Assembly (NCBI GenBank): GCA_947379685.1 | Contig: CANCOG010000089.1 | Coordinates: forward strand, 1-12,356 | Source: Flavipsychrobacter stenotrophus | GTDB lineage: Bacteria; Bacteroidota; Bacteroidia; Chitinophagales; Chitinophagaceae | Length of the DNA stretch: 12,356 bases | Direction of reading: 5' to 3' | Shown: piece after piece, positions 1-5,532 of the stretch | How positions within the stretch are numbered: the first letter of the stretch is position 1 | Layout of the letters: each line of letters begins with the position of its first letter | Notes under the pieces: model-generated | The model's database searches: none | The model's input: the letters and a program-made list of their open reading frames with translations, nothing else | Told to the model about the DNA's origin: nothing | Translations under genes and position numbers: made by a program

Positions 1-297
1 GCACTCCTGGTGCTGGTTGCCTATATAGTCATCCAGTTTATAGATAACCACATTATCATTCCACGGGTGGTGGCATCGAAAGTGCAGATCAACGCATTGG
101 TATCTATAATTGTAGTGCTTGCTGGCGGCGCATTATGGGGCGTTGGCGGCATGTTCCTTTCTATACCACTAACGGCAATCTTAAAGGTCATTTTTGATCA
201 CATAGATGGTTTGAAACCTTGGGGGTTCCTTTTGGGCAATGTAGTCGACACCTCTGCCAAATCGATTTTCTACAGAGCGCGGGGTAGTAGAAAATAA
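1..297 (+). CDS. AI-2E (PerM/TqsA-like) family transporter, 3' end
   Basis: The reading frame is open from base 1 to the TAA at 295-297, so the gene starts upstream and only its last 98 codons are present. The visible part has the C-terminal signature of the AI-2E transporter family: a QFIDNHIIIPRVV segment, then hydrophobic helices with a GALWGVGGMFLSIPLTAILK stretch, matching the family pattern of a Q-(I/V)-(E/D)-N-x-(I/V)-x-P segment followed by G-x-x-G-x-x-L-(S/A)-(I/V)-P. Members are polytopic inner-membrane proteins of about 350 residues; some export autoinducer-2 or act as Na+/H+ antiporters, but most have no known substrate. The short hydrophilic tail after the last helix is ordinary for the family. 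The gene lies 81 bp before the lgt-like gene on the same strand; a functional link is not shown. The family call is confident; the substrate is unknown. Confidence 0.85.
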   Translation, partial: ALLVLVAYIVIQFIDNHIIIPRVVASKVQINALVSIIVVLAGGALWGVGGMFLSIPLTAILKVIFDHIDGLKPWGFLLGNVVDTSAKSIFYRARGSRK

Positions 298-340
298 ACT
301 CCGGGGCGAGCACATTACATGGGCTAAATAACACAACTTC

Positions 341-389
341 CAAAACAAATCCCGACATTGCGCTACATTTAATAGCCAATGCCTTTCCC
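341..389 (+). repeat. Imperfect direct repeat, copy A (over the lgt-like gene start)
   Basis: Aligning 341-389 with 3446-3494 without gaps gives 42 identical bases of 49 by my hand count. The best block is CCCGACATTG followed, after one mismatch, by GCTACATTTAAT. Copy A covers the upstream region and the first codons of the lgt-like gene (ATG at 379). It includes TACATTTA at 364-371, one base off the TAnnTTTG promoter box, although that lies very close to the ATG. Confidence 0.7.
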
Positions 390-1137
390 CTACTCCATAA
401 CCATATTCGGTTCACCTGTGCTTTTGCACAGCGTGCTGGAAACAATCGGCATTTTCGTTGCGTTCCGGTACTACCTATGGCTTAAGAAAAGGAAGGGCGA
501 CACCGTTGAAAAAACGAACCGACTGGCAGTAGTTACAGCAGCTATATTCGGGGCAGTGTTTGGATCTCATTTAATAGGGGCTCTTGAAAACGCGCCACAA
601 TGGCTGCATTCGCCGCACTTCTGGCAATATTTTTATGGTAACAAAACACTGGTAGGCGGACTTGCCGGTGGGCTGGTATTTGTTGAGGTAACCAAGAAAA
701 TGATTGGTGAACGGCAGGCGACGGGCGACCTTTTTGTTTTCCCATTGCTGCTGGGCATGATCATTGGCAGGCTGGGCTGCTTTTCCGCAGGCGTCTATGA
801 GGAGACCTACGGATTTCCGACAAAGCTACCTTGGGGCATGGACCTGGGCGATGGATTACTCAGACACCCGGTGACCTTGTACGAAATTCTGTTTCTGATG
901 CTGCTGTGGTTTGTAATGGCACAATTAAGCAAACGCAAACCGTTGCAGCAGGGCGCCATCTATAAATTGTTCCTGATTGCCTATCTTACGTTTCGGTTGC
1001 TGCTCGATTTTATCAAACCGGGCTGGCGCTTTTTATTCGGACTTGGAACAATACAGCTGACTTGTATTACGGGGCTGTTGTATTACTCACGTTATATCAT
1101 TCACCCAAAACTGTTATTCAAAACCTATGCCGGTTAG
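379..1137 (+). CDS. Lgt-like membrane protein (prolipoprotein diacylglyceryl transferase family, divergent)
   Basis: This 252-residue polytopic membrane protein has roughly seven hydrophobic segments (about residues 14-36, 50-70, 92-110, 120-140, 170-190, 195-215 and 223-240). It has the Lgt family core: GRLGCFSAG at 130-138 matches the GRxGNFxNG Lgt signature, and RHPVTLYE at 162-169 matches RHPxQLYE. Genuine Lgt moves diacylglyceryl from phosphatidylglycerol onto the lipobox cysteine of prolipoproteins. Two positions differ from the E. coli enzyme: the Asn of the signature (N146) is Cys134 here, and the HGG motif (H103) is replaced by VGGLAGG around residues 92-98. A standard Lgt role is therefore doubtful; a paralogue acting on a related glycerolipid is my inference. 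The gene overlaps the next one, a radical SAM protein, by 11 bp, implying translational coupling. The ATG at 379 lies at the end of a segment repeated at 3446-3494. Confidence 0.82.
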   Translation: MPFPYSITIFGSPVLLHSVLETIGIFVAFRYYLWLKKRKGDTVEKTNRLAVVTAAIFGAVFGSHLIGALENAPQWLHSPHFWQYFYGNKTLVGGLAGGLVFVEVTKKMIGERQATGDLFVFPLLLGMIIGRLGCFSAGVYEETYGFPTKLPWGMDLGDGLLRHPVTLYEILFLMLLWFVMAQLSKRKPLQQGAIYKLFLIAYLTFRLLLDFIKPGWRFLFGLGTIQLTCITGLLYYSRYIIHPKLLFKTYAG

Positions 1138-2521
1138 AAAATATACTTACTACGACTTTACGGTGAGCCTTTGCCCCGAATGCCTGAAGCGCATTGATGC
1201 CAAAATTGTGTTCGAAAATGGCAAGGTATACATGCTTAAAACCTGCCCCGAGCATGGGTTTCATAAGGTGGTGATAGCTACTGACATTGAATATTACAAA
1301 AACACCCGCAACTATAATAAACCGTCGGAAGTGCCGCTGAAATTCAATAATAAGGTACATTACGGTTGCCCTTATGATTGTGGTTTGTGTACCGATCATG
1401 AGCAGCACAGTTGCCTTACCCTTGTGGAGATAACCGACCGTTGCAATCTTACCTGCCCTACCTGCTATGCCATGTCATCACCGCATTATGGCCGGCACAG
1501 AACACTGGAGGAAGTGGAGAAAATGCTGGACATTATCGTGGCCAGCGAGGGCGAACCAGATGTAGTGCAATTAAGTGGCGGAGAACCCACCTTGCACCCG
1601 CAGTTCTTTGAGATACTGGACATTGCCAAAACCAAACCAATTAAGCACCTTATGGTAAATACCAATGGTGTAAGGATTGCTCAGGACCCGGGGTTTGCCG
1701 AGCGGCTGGCCACCTATATGCCGAACTTTGAACTTTACCTGCAATGGGACTCGATGCGGCCGGAAGTACTAAAGGCGCTCCGTGGAAAAGACCTGACCGA
1801 TGTAAGGGTACAGGCTATGGAAAAGCTCAATTCACTCAACCTTTCCACCACCCTGGTCGTAACCATGCAAAAGGGGTTGAATGATGATGAAGCAGGATCA
1901 ATAATAGAATATGCACTGCAACAAAAATGTGTTCGGGGAGTTACGTTCCAGCCAGTGCAGATTGCGGGCAGGTTTGACCACGACCCAGACCAAAACCGTT
2001 TGACACTTACAGAAGTGCGGGACGCGATCCTGAATCAGAGCCCGGTATTTAAGCCGAATGATATCATACCCGTGCCATGCAATCCCGACGCGCTGGCGAT
2101 GGGTTATGCACTCAAACTTAATGGCAGTGTTTTCCCGCTGACGAGGTACCTGGACCCAGCAGTTTTGCTGGACAATAATTCGAAAAACACCATTGTTTAC
2201 GAACAAGACACGAAGCTGCATGAACACCTGATCAAAATATTCAGCACAGGCATTTCGGTCGATAAAGCGACGGAAGACATGCACCAGCTTTTGTGCTGCC
2301 TGCCACAGATCTATGCACCGGGATTGAGTTACGAAAACCTGTTCCGGGTAATCATTATGCGGTTCATTGATGCGTATGATTTCGATGTGCGCTCCATTAA
2401 AAAATCATGCGTGCATATTGTGAGTAAGGATGGCCGCATTATACCCTTTGAAACCATGAATCTCTTCTACCGCGATGACAAGGAGAAACGATTGGAAGAA
2501 TTGAAAGCTAATATTCAATAA
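1127..2521 (+). CDS. Radical SAM protein, MJ0619/tetraether synthase (Tes)-like
   Basis: This 464-residue enzyme has the radical SAM CX3CX2C motif at C106, C110, C113 (RCNLTCPTC), which binds the [4Fe-4S] cluster that cleaves SAM, and the GGEPT motif at 151-155. Ahead of it are an N-terminal CPEC (C16, C19) with CPEHG (C40), resembling a rubredoxin-like iron site, and a CPYDCGLCTDH...C block (C81, C85, C88, C96) expected to hold an auxiliary cluster. The C-terminal part has C390/C391 and an SCVHIVSKDGRIIPFET segment (C428) typical of the same group. This order matches MJ0619-type proteins, whose archaeal member joins lipid tails to make tetraethers and was earlier annotated as a pterin methyltransferase. 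The product here is unknown; a C-C bond-forming or alkyl-chain-modifying step on a lipid, with the overlapping Lgt-like gene, is inference. The start ATG is inside the upstream gene. Family confidence is high, substrate confidence low. Confidence 0.85.
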   Translation: MPVRKYTYYDFTVSLCPECLKRIDAKIVFENGKVYMLKTCPEHGFHKVVIATDIEYYKNTRNYNKPSEVPLKFNNKVHYGCPYDCGLCTDHEQHSCLTLVEITDRCNLTCPTCYAMSSPHYGRHRTLEEVEKMLDIIVASEGEPDVVQLSGGEPTLHPQFFEILDIAKTKPIKHLMVNTNGVRIAQDPGFAERLATYMPNFELYLQWDSMRPEVLKALRGKDLTDVRVQAMEKLNSLNLSTTLVVTMQKGLNDDEAGSIIEYALQQKCVRGVTFQPVQIAGRFDHDPDQNRLTLTEVRDAILNQSPVFKPNDIIPVPCNPDALAMGYALKLNGSVFPLTRYLDPAVLLDNNSKNTIVYEQDTKLHEHLIKIFSTGISVDKATEDMHQLLCCLPQIYAPGLSYENLFRVIIMRFIDAYDFDVRSIKKSCVHIVSKDGRIIPFETMNLFYRDDKEKRLEELKANIQ

Positions 2522-2599
2522 AAGGCCTCTGGATTATACGGTGCCAGTAACAAAACTGAGTTAGAAAACCCAATTGAGCATTTCTATGAAAATGAATTT

Positions 2600-2797
2600 A
2601 TGATTGCAACACTGGCACTTCTGGCATCATTTACTGCATGTGTGAGCATAACTTGCGGTACTGTCTGGCTGATTATTGCATGGGTAAAGAAGGACAAGGA
2701 GCTAAAAAAGAGCGGCTTGAAAATGTTACTGGTGGGCGGTATTGCCTTATTGATAAGTGTGCCATTGTGTACCCAGGCTGTAGTGAGCACACTTTAA
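2600..2797 (+). CDS. Small two-helix membrane protein (tandem family member 1)
   Basis: This encodes 65 residues of unknown function. A first hydrophobic helix (about 3-28) is followed by a short basic loop, WVKKDKELKKSGLK, and a second helix beginning MLLVGGIALLI. Member 2, just downstream, shares the LKK(S/T)GLKMLLVGG core and the same helix-loop-helix plan. Two Cys (in helix 1) and one late Cys are seen. The ATG overlaps the TGA of a five-codon mini frame starting at 2586 (ATGA), so it may be translated by coupling; no clear Shine-Dalgarno or TAnnTTTG box lies ahead. It is 78 bp after the radical SAM gene on the same strand and may be read through from it. The paralogy with its neighbours is the main reason to believe it is real. 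Confidence 0.6.
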   Translation: MIATLALLASFTACVSITCGTVWLIIAWVKKDKELKKSGLKMLLVGGIALLISVPLCTQAVVSTL

Positions 2798-2848
2798 TCT
2801 CAAGTTCCTAAGCATTTAATAGTTCAGACAATTCCCTATCTTAGTGTA

Positions 2849-3034
2849 ATGGTTGCCATATTGGGCCTGATTGCGCTATTTATTTCCGGATTTACTGTGC
2901 CCATTGGGGGCCTTATGTTATTGGTTGCATTGATAAAAAAATCACCTGGTCTGAAGAAAACTGGTTTGAAAATGTTGCTTGTAGGTGGCCTGCTGATATT
3001 GGTGGGCGGCACGCTTTGTTCATTGAGTTTTTAA
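2849..3034 (+). CDS. Small two-helix membrane protein (tandem family member 2)
   Basis: This encodes 61 residues: helix 1 (about 2-27, with a PIGG turn), a basic loop (KKSPGLKKTGLK), then helix 2 starting MLLVGGLLIL and ending near a late Cys. It is the closest relative of member 1 in the window: LKK(S/T)GLKMLLVGG is almost identical and both carry a Cys after helix 2 (LCT and LCS). The topology suggests both ends outside the cytoplasm with the positive loop inside, or the reverse; charge distribution favours the loop inside. The start ATG follows a weak promoter-like TATCTTAG at 2837-2844, one base off TAnnTTTG. Member 3 begins 13 bp after the stop. I do not recognise a named family. Confidence 0.62.
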   Translation: MVAILGLIALFISGFTVPIGGLMLLVALIKKSPGLKKTGLKMLLVGGLLILVGGTLCSLSF

Positions 3035-3037
3035 TTA

Positions 3038-3044
3038 AGAGGAG
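3038..3044 (+). promoter_or_regulatory. Shine-Dalgarno site of small membrane protein 3
   Basis: AGAGGAG ends 3 bp before the ATG at 3048 (core GAGG is 5 bp away). It is notable because most genes in this window show no purine-rich site. It sits in the 13-bp gap after the stop codon of member 2, which suggests independent re-initiation within one transcript. Confidence 0.6.
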
Positions 3045-3047
3045 CTT

Positions 3048-3239
3048 ATGATAACACTCGGTGTAATAGCATTGATCATTGCGGGCATTTGTATACCGCT
3101 GGGACTAATTGCTGTCGTCATTGGCCTATTTTCTGATTCAACATTTATCAGGAAGGCAGCTTTTGCGCTACTACTGACAGGTGGCATTTCTTTGCTTGCA
3201 AGTGGGTTACTTTGTTCTACGGGTGCAATGATGCACTAG
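3048..3239 (+). CDS. Small two-helix membrane protein (tandem family member 3)
   Basis: This encodes 63 residues. Helix 1 (about 3-27, PLG turn) is followed by the loop LFSDSTFIRKA and helix 2 with LLLTGGISLLASGLLC. The LFSDS loop and LLLTGGI core tie it to member 4, while the overall plan and the late Cys tie it to members 1 and 2. It starts 13 bp after member 2 and carries an unusually good ribosome binding site for this phylum, AGAGGAG at 3038-3044 just before the ATG, which supports both the start and the reality of the gene. Function is unknown; nothing enzymatic is visible. Confidence 0.65.
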   Translation: MITLGVIALIIAGICIPLGLIAVVIGLFSDSTFIRKAAFALLLTGGISLLASGLLCSTGAMMH

Positions 3240-3513
3240 TTGTCGAGGGGTATATTTATTCTTATCCAGAGTGCGTCTCCCGATAGCCTTTAAGCATTGC
3301 GAAAAGGCAACTGCTGGAATTCTCCAACACAGCGGCTGTGCACACTATTTCTATTGCCCCTGCTGTGAGTAAGAAAGTCCCCATGTTTACAATTGGCAAA
3401 CCGCTGCAAACGGTAGGCTCTCCATAGACGTTAATAGATGCTTCCCGAAACAAACCCCGACATTGTGCTACATTTAATTGCCGATGCATTGCCCACGAAC
3501 TATTTAAACGGTC
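3240..3513. other. Gene-free spacer within the small-protein array
   Basis: This 274-bp stretch holds repeat copy B at its right end. One plus-strand frame (about 3289-3408) is open with a codon choice that looks coding, then meets a TAG and continues open to 3516; the minus strand is also open for 75 codons (3489-3262). Neither product resembles a family I know and neither has a convincing start. It could be a decayed gene fragment or part of a dispersed intergenic repeat. Confidence 0.4.
3446..3494 (+). repeat. Imperfect direct repeat, copy B (before small protein 4)
   Basis: This is the second copy of the 341-389 segment, 3105 bp downstream in the same orientation. The ATG of copy A is kept (3484-3486) but opens only a seven-codon frame ending in TAA, so the copy no longer starts a gene. 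It may be a decayed duplicate of a gene start, or a mobile or regulatory element found elsewhere in the genome. Small protein 4 begins about 20 bp later. Confidence 0.7.
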
Positions 3514-3720
3514 ATGAACATCTTCGAAACAATTTTAAAACCGGCCCTTATCATTGCATTGGTAACAATTCCAGCGGGCTTAATAACAATCATAATTACC
3601 CTGTTTTCTGATTCGAAATGGAAAAGAAACCTGGCAATGATATTGTTGCTCACCGGCGGAATAACACTATTCATCGGAATTGTTCTTTTGGTTCTTTATC
3701 TGATGCGATTAATATTATAA
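3514..3720 (+). CDS. Small two-helix membrane protein (tandem family member 4)
   Basis: This encodes 68 residues: helix 1 (about 8-31, PAG turn), loop LFSDSKWKRN, then helix 2 with LLLTGGITLFIGIVLL running to the C-terminus. LFSDS(T/K) and LLLTGGI are shared with member 3, so 3 and 4 form one subgroup and 1 and 2 another. Unlike the others it lacks the late Cys and is separated from member 3 by a 274-bp spacer that carries a copy of the lgt-like gene's start region ending about 20 bp upstream. That suggests it may have its own transcription signal. No function can be assigned. Confidence 0.6.
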   Translation: MNIFETILKPALIIALVTIPAGLITIIITLFSDSKWKRNLAMILLLTGGITLFIGIVLLVLYLMRLIL

Positions 3721-3821
3721 ATAAACACTTGCTGCCATTGCGGCATCAACAATACTCTATTTATGAATATCGCTCCTAACTCTCCGCCAGATAGACCTCT
3801 GCTGAACTCAGTAAAGGATGT

Positions 3822-3868
3822 GGCTAAAGCCGATTAGTTCTGTTTTGTCCCCGGCTTAAAAGCCGGGG
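3822..3868. repeat. REP-like paired hairpins
   Basis: A short hairpin, GGCT-AA-AGCC (3822-3831), is followed 17 bp later by a strong one: CCCCGGCTT (3849-3857) pairing with AAGCCGGGG (3860-3868). No T run follows on either strand, so a simple intrinsic terminator is unlikely. The form, a GC-rich palindrome in a gene-free spacer flanked by AT-rich sequence, is that of dispersed intergenic repeats seen in many Bacteroidota genomes; that assignment is from general familiarity, not a search. Confidence 0.55.
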
Positions 3869-4016
3869 CAACTGAAATGAGAGGATGTAATTTTATGAAT
3901 GATACCGGTTAATACTTTGTCTCAACGAAATACCTTCCTCCCTACATTCAGAACTTTGTCGCAAACAGCCCCATTGAATGTCGTAAACACACTAATAAAC
4001 GCAGACAACAGTCGGC

Positions 4017-4024
4017 TACCTTTG
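4017..4024 (+). promoter_or_regulatory. Bacteroidota -7 promoter box (TACCTTTG)
   Basis: A perfect TAnnTTTG match lies 28 bp before the ATG at 4053. I see no good TTG at the -33 position, so only the -7 half is supported. It would give a leader of about 20 bases for the three-gene operon 4053-5133. Confidence 0.55.
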
Positions 4025-4052
4025 TGTAAAATGTAGCCATAAATTGCAGACC

Positions 4053-4472
4053 ATGGAAAATTACAATTTAGATAGAGACGTCACTGTATTTGGTGTTACC
4101 GCATCATCGTTTCCGGCAGGGGTAATGGAGGCCCACCAAAAGTTGCATGCGTTGATCCCCCCTGATGATTGCCGGATGTACCTGGGTCTTTCGCGGCCTG
4201 ACCAGACTGGCAACATCATTTACAAAGCAACTGCGGAAGAGCAATTCCCGGGTGAGGGAGCGGGGTTTAATTGTGAGACCATTTTGGTAAAAAAAGGCAC
4301 TTACGCCAGCATTGTTATCCGCGACTTCATGCAGGACATACCGGCCATAGGAAATGCTTTCCGTGAGTTGCTCGCACACCCCGGGCTAGACCATGAAGGA
4401 TATTGCGTGGAATGGTACATGAATGAAAAGGACGTACGTTGTATGGTGCGTCTTGCTGGAGATAATAACTAA
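4053..4472 (+). CDS. GyrI-like / effector-binding-domain-like small protein
   Basis: This encodes 139 residues from ATG 4053; an in-frame TTG at 4044 would add three residues but ATG gives the more typical MENYNL start. It is a single compact alpha/beta protein without membrane segments or signal peptide, so cytosolic. The pattern (VTVFGVTASSFP start, central alternating strands, KKGTYASIVIRDF, and the C-terminal GYCVEWYMNEKDVRCMVRL) resembles stand-alone effector-binding (GyrI/SOUL-type, AraC C-terminal) domains, which bind small molecules; no DNA-binding domain is attached. The stop is 14 bp before the DUF1801 gene, so the two are likely co-transcribed. The ligand is unknown, and the superfamily call rests on overall pattern only. 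Confidence 0.6.
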   Translation: MENYNLDRDVTVFGVTASSFPAGVMEAHQKLHALIPPDDCRMYLGLSRPDQTGNIIYKATAEEQFPGEGAGFNCETILVKKGTYASIVIRDFMQDIPAIGNAFRELLAHPGLDHEGYCVEWYMNEKDVRCMVRLAGDNN

Positions 4473-4486
4473 ACGAAACTCCCAAA

Positions 4487-4897
4487 ATGGTAAAAGGCAA
4501 CGAACAAATTACGGTAGAAGGGTACCTGGCGGCATTACCGTCAGAGGCGCGGGAAGCCATGGAAGAGCTGCGTGGCATCATCAGGAAAACGGCCCCGAAA
4601 GCGGAAGAACTGATCAGCTACCAGATGCCCGCCTATAAATACCACGGAATGCTGATGTACATAGGTGCAGCAAAGAATCACTATTCGCTGTTTCCCGGCA
4701 ATTCAACATTGATCAAGGAACAATTTGAGCAGGAACTTTCGGCCTATGATGTTTCGAAGGGAACCATACGTTTTAGCTATGACCAGCCATTGCCCGTAGA
4801 ACTGATCAAAAAAATCGTTTTGACCCGAATGGCGCAAAACGAAGCAGCAGCCCAATTGAAAGCCGAAGCAAAGACAGCTAAAAAGGTAAAAAAATAA
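4487..4897 (+). CDS. DUF1801 / YdhG (frataxin-like fold) family protein
   Basis: This encodes a 136-residue cytosolic protein. The family signature is clear: a helical start (GYLAALPSEAREAMEELRGII), then APKAEELISYQMPAYKYHG around residues 36-54, a strand pair MLMYIGAAKNHYSLFPG, and an FSYDQPLPVELIKKIV segment before the final helix. The C-terminus is a lysine/alanine-rich tail (about 119-136), an extension beyond the usual domain. DUF1801 proteins have a YdhG/frataxin-like fold; Bacillus members have been proposed as iron chaperones, but this is not general and no metal site is obvious here. It sits in the middle of a tight three-gene operon (14 bp after the previous gene, 26 bp before the next). 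Confidence 0.8.
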   Translation: MVKGNEQITVEGYLAALPSEAREAMEELRGIIRKTAPKAEELISYQMPAYKYHGMLMYIGAAKNHYSLFPGNSTLIKEQFEQELSAYDVSKGTIRFSYDQPLPVELIKKIVLTRMAQNEAAAQLKAEAKTAKKVKK

Positions 4898-4923
4898 AAC
4901 CTCCTGCGCCAAACACGAGCAAA

Positions 4924-5133
4924 ATGGTAGAAGTATTCAAGACCAATGTGGACAATATGGAGCAATCTGAGTTACTGGCTCAGGAGCTCCGATATCGCTT
5001 TCCGGGTGGGAACATCAGTTTCGATCTGGAAGACTGTGACAGGGTGTTGAGAATCTCCGCCGGTGATGTTTGTTGCCGTTCTGTAGTTGGTATCCTGAAC
5101 CGTTATGGGTATCATGCCGAGGTGATGGAATAA
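4924..5133 (+). CDS. Conserved 69-residue protein, HMA-like fold suspected
   Basis: This is a 69-residue acidic cytosolic protein. It reads as beta-alpha-beta-beta-alpha-beta: VEVFKTNV, a helix (EQSELLAQELRYRF), NISFDLEDCDRVLRIS, then a helix around CCRSVVGILNRYG and a last strand HAEVM. That is the layout of ferredoxin-like/HMA domains, and similar short proteins are common in Bacteroidota, but the CXXC metal motif is absent; the Cys present are one in DLEDCD and a CC pair. It is the last gene of the operon; its TAA (5131-5133) lies inside the left arm of a hairpin shared with the opposing gene, whose stop is only 6 bp away. Function is unknown. Confidence 0.65.
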   Translation: MVEVFKTNVDNMEQSELLAQELRYRFPGGNISFDLEDCDRVLRISAGDVCCRSVVGILNRYGYHAEVME

Positions 5134-5150
5134 TGCCGGTCAATTATTCC
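5127..5150. terminator. Hairpin shared by two converging genes
   Basis: GGAATAAT (5127-5134) pairs with ATTATTCC (5143-5150) around an 8-base loop. It covers the TAA of the plus-strand operon (5131-5133) and the TGA of the minus-strand cytochrome gene (5140-5142, in the loop). The stem is AT-rich and there is no long T run, so it is a moderate candidate for a bidirectional terminator. Confidence 0.5.
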
Positions 5151-5532
5151 TTGCGCCCTGCTGTATCCATTTCAAAACAAGGCCAATGTCATTGGCTCCC
5201 AGTTTGCCGGTAGGCGGCATGGGTGTGCCGGAGGAATTCATGGTCATGTACAAAAAGCTGTTGGATGGGCTCACTGTATCAATCTCCTTTTTTGCAAACA
5301 AACGAACATACGCATTTACCGCAGTCAGGTCCAGGTTAGCAGCAGGACTGCTACCGGCGTGGCATCCGTTGGTACTGCAATTTGACGCGAATAGCGGCAG
5401 TATGTTCTCCTGAAATGATACAGTAACCGGTAACACCGGCAGGGTCTCCGTGGGTTTATGCGTACAGGAAAGCACGGTTGCGGCAACAACTGCCACAACC
5501 ATACTCAGCAAGCGTTGTTTACTATTCTTCAT
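5140..5532 (-). CDS. Small c-type cytochrome lipoprotein with CX4CH motif
   Basis: This encodes a 130-residue protein. The N-terminus is a lipoprotein signal (hydrophobic 8-21, lipobox VLSC with Cys23). The mature part has a heme-binding-like CSTNGCH motif (C52, C57, H58), which has four residues between the cysteines rather than the standard two, a spacing found in many Bacteroidota proteins annotated as cytochromes c. Met105 in TPMPP is the likely distal ligand, and a WIQQGA helix near the end is typical of the fold. It is expected to sit in the envelope as a one-electron carrier. Its start overlaps the end of the MbnP-family gene by 11 bp, so the two are translationally coupled. MbnP proteins usually pair with a di-heme MbnH; this small cytochrome may take a related role, which is inference. 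Confidence 0.75.
   Translation of the reverse strand: MKNSKQRLLSMVVAVVAATVLSCTHKPTETLPVLPVTVSFQENILPLFASNCSTNGCHAGSSPAANLDLTAVNAYVRLFAKKEIDTVSPSNSFLYMTMNSSGTPMPPTGKLGANDIGLVLKWIQQGARNN

Larger units (their letters stand above)
3721..4052. other. 332-bp intergenic region with REP-like hairpins and a promoter
   Basis: No gene is supported here. The region contains two hairpin-forming units at 3822-3868 (described separately) and a TAnnTTTG box at 4017-4024 that probably drives the following operon. The left part (3721-3820) shows nothing I can name. Confidence 0.6.

Noticed and set aside
364..371. TACATTTA considered as promoter of the lgt-like gene
   Set aside because: It has one mismatch to TAnnTTTG and lies only 7 bp before the ATG, leaving essentially no leader.
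188..445. Minus-strand open frame of 85 codons across the AI-2E end and lgt-like start
   Set aside because: It lies opposite two well-supported genes, is Cys- and Arg-rich in a way typical of antisense frames, and resembles no family.
3262..3489. Minus-strand 75-codon frame in the small-protein spacer
   Set aside because: There is no promoter, ribosome site or recognisable domain, and its start lies inside repeat copy B. It is kept only as part of the spacer description.
3849..3868. Hairpin considered as an intrinsic terminator
   Set aside because: No T run follows it on either strand.
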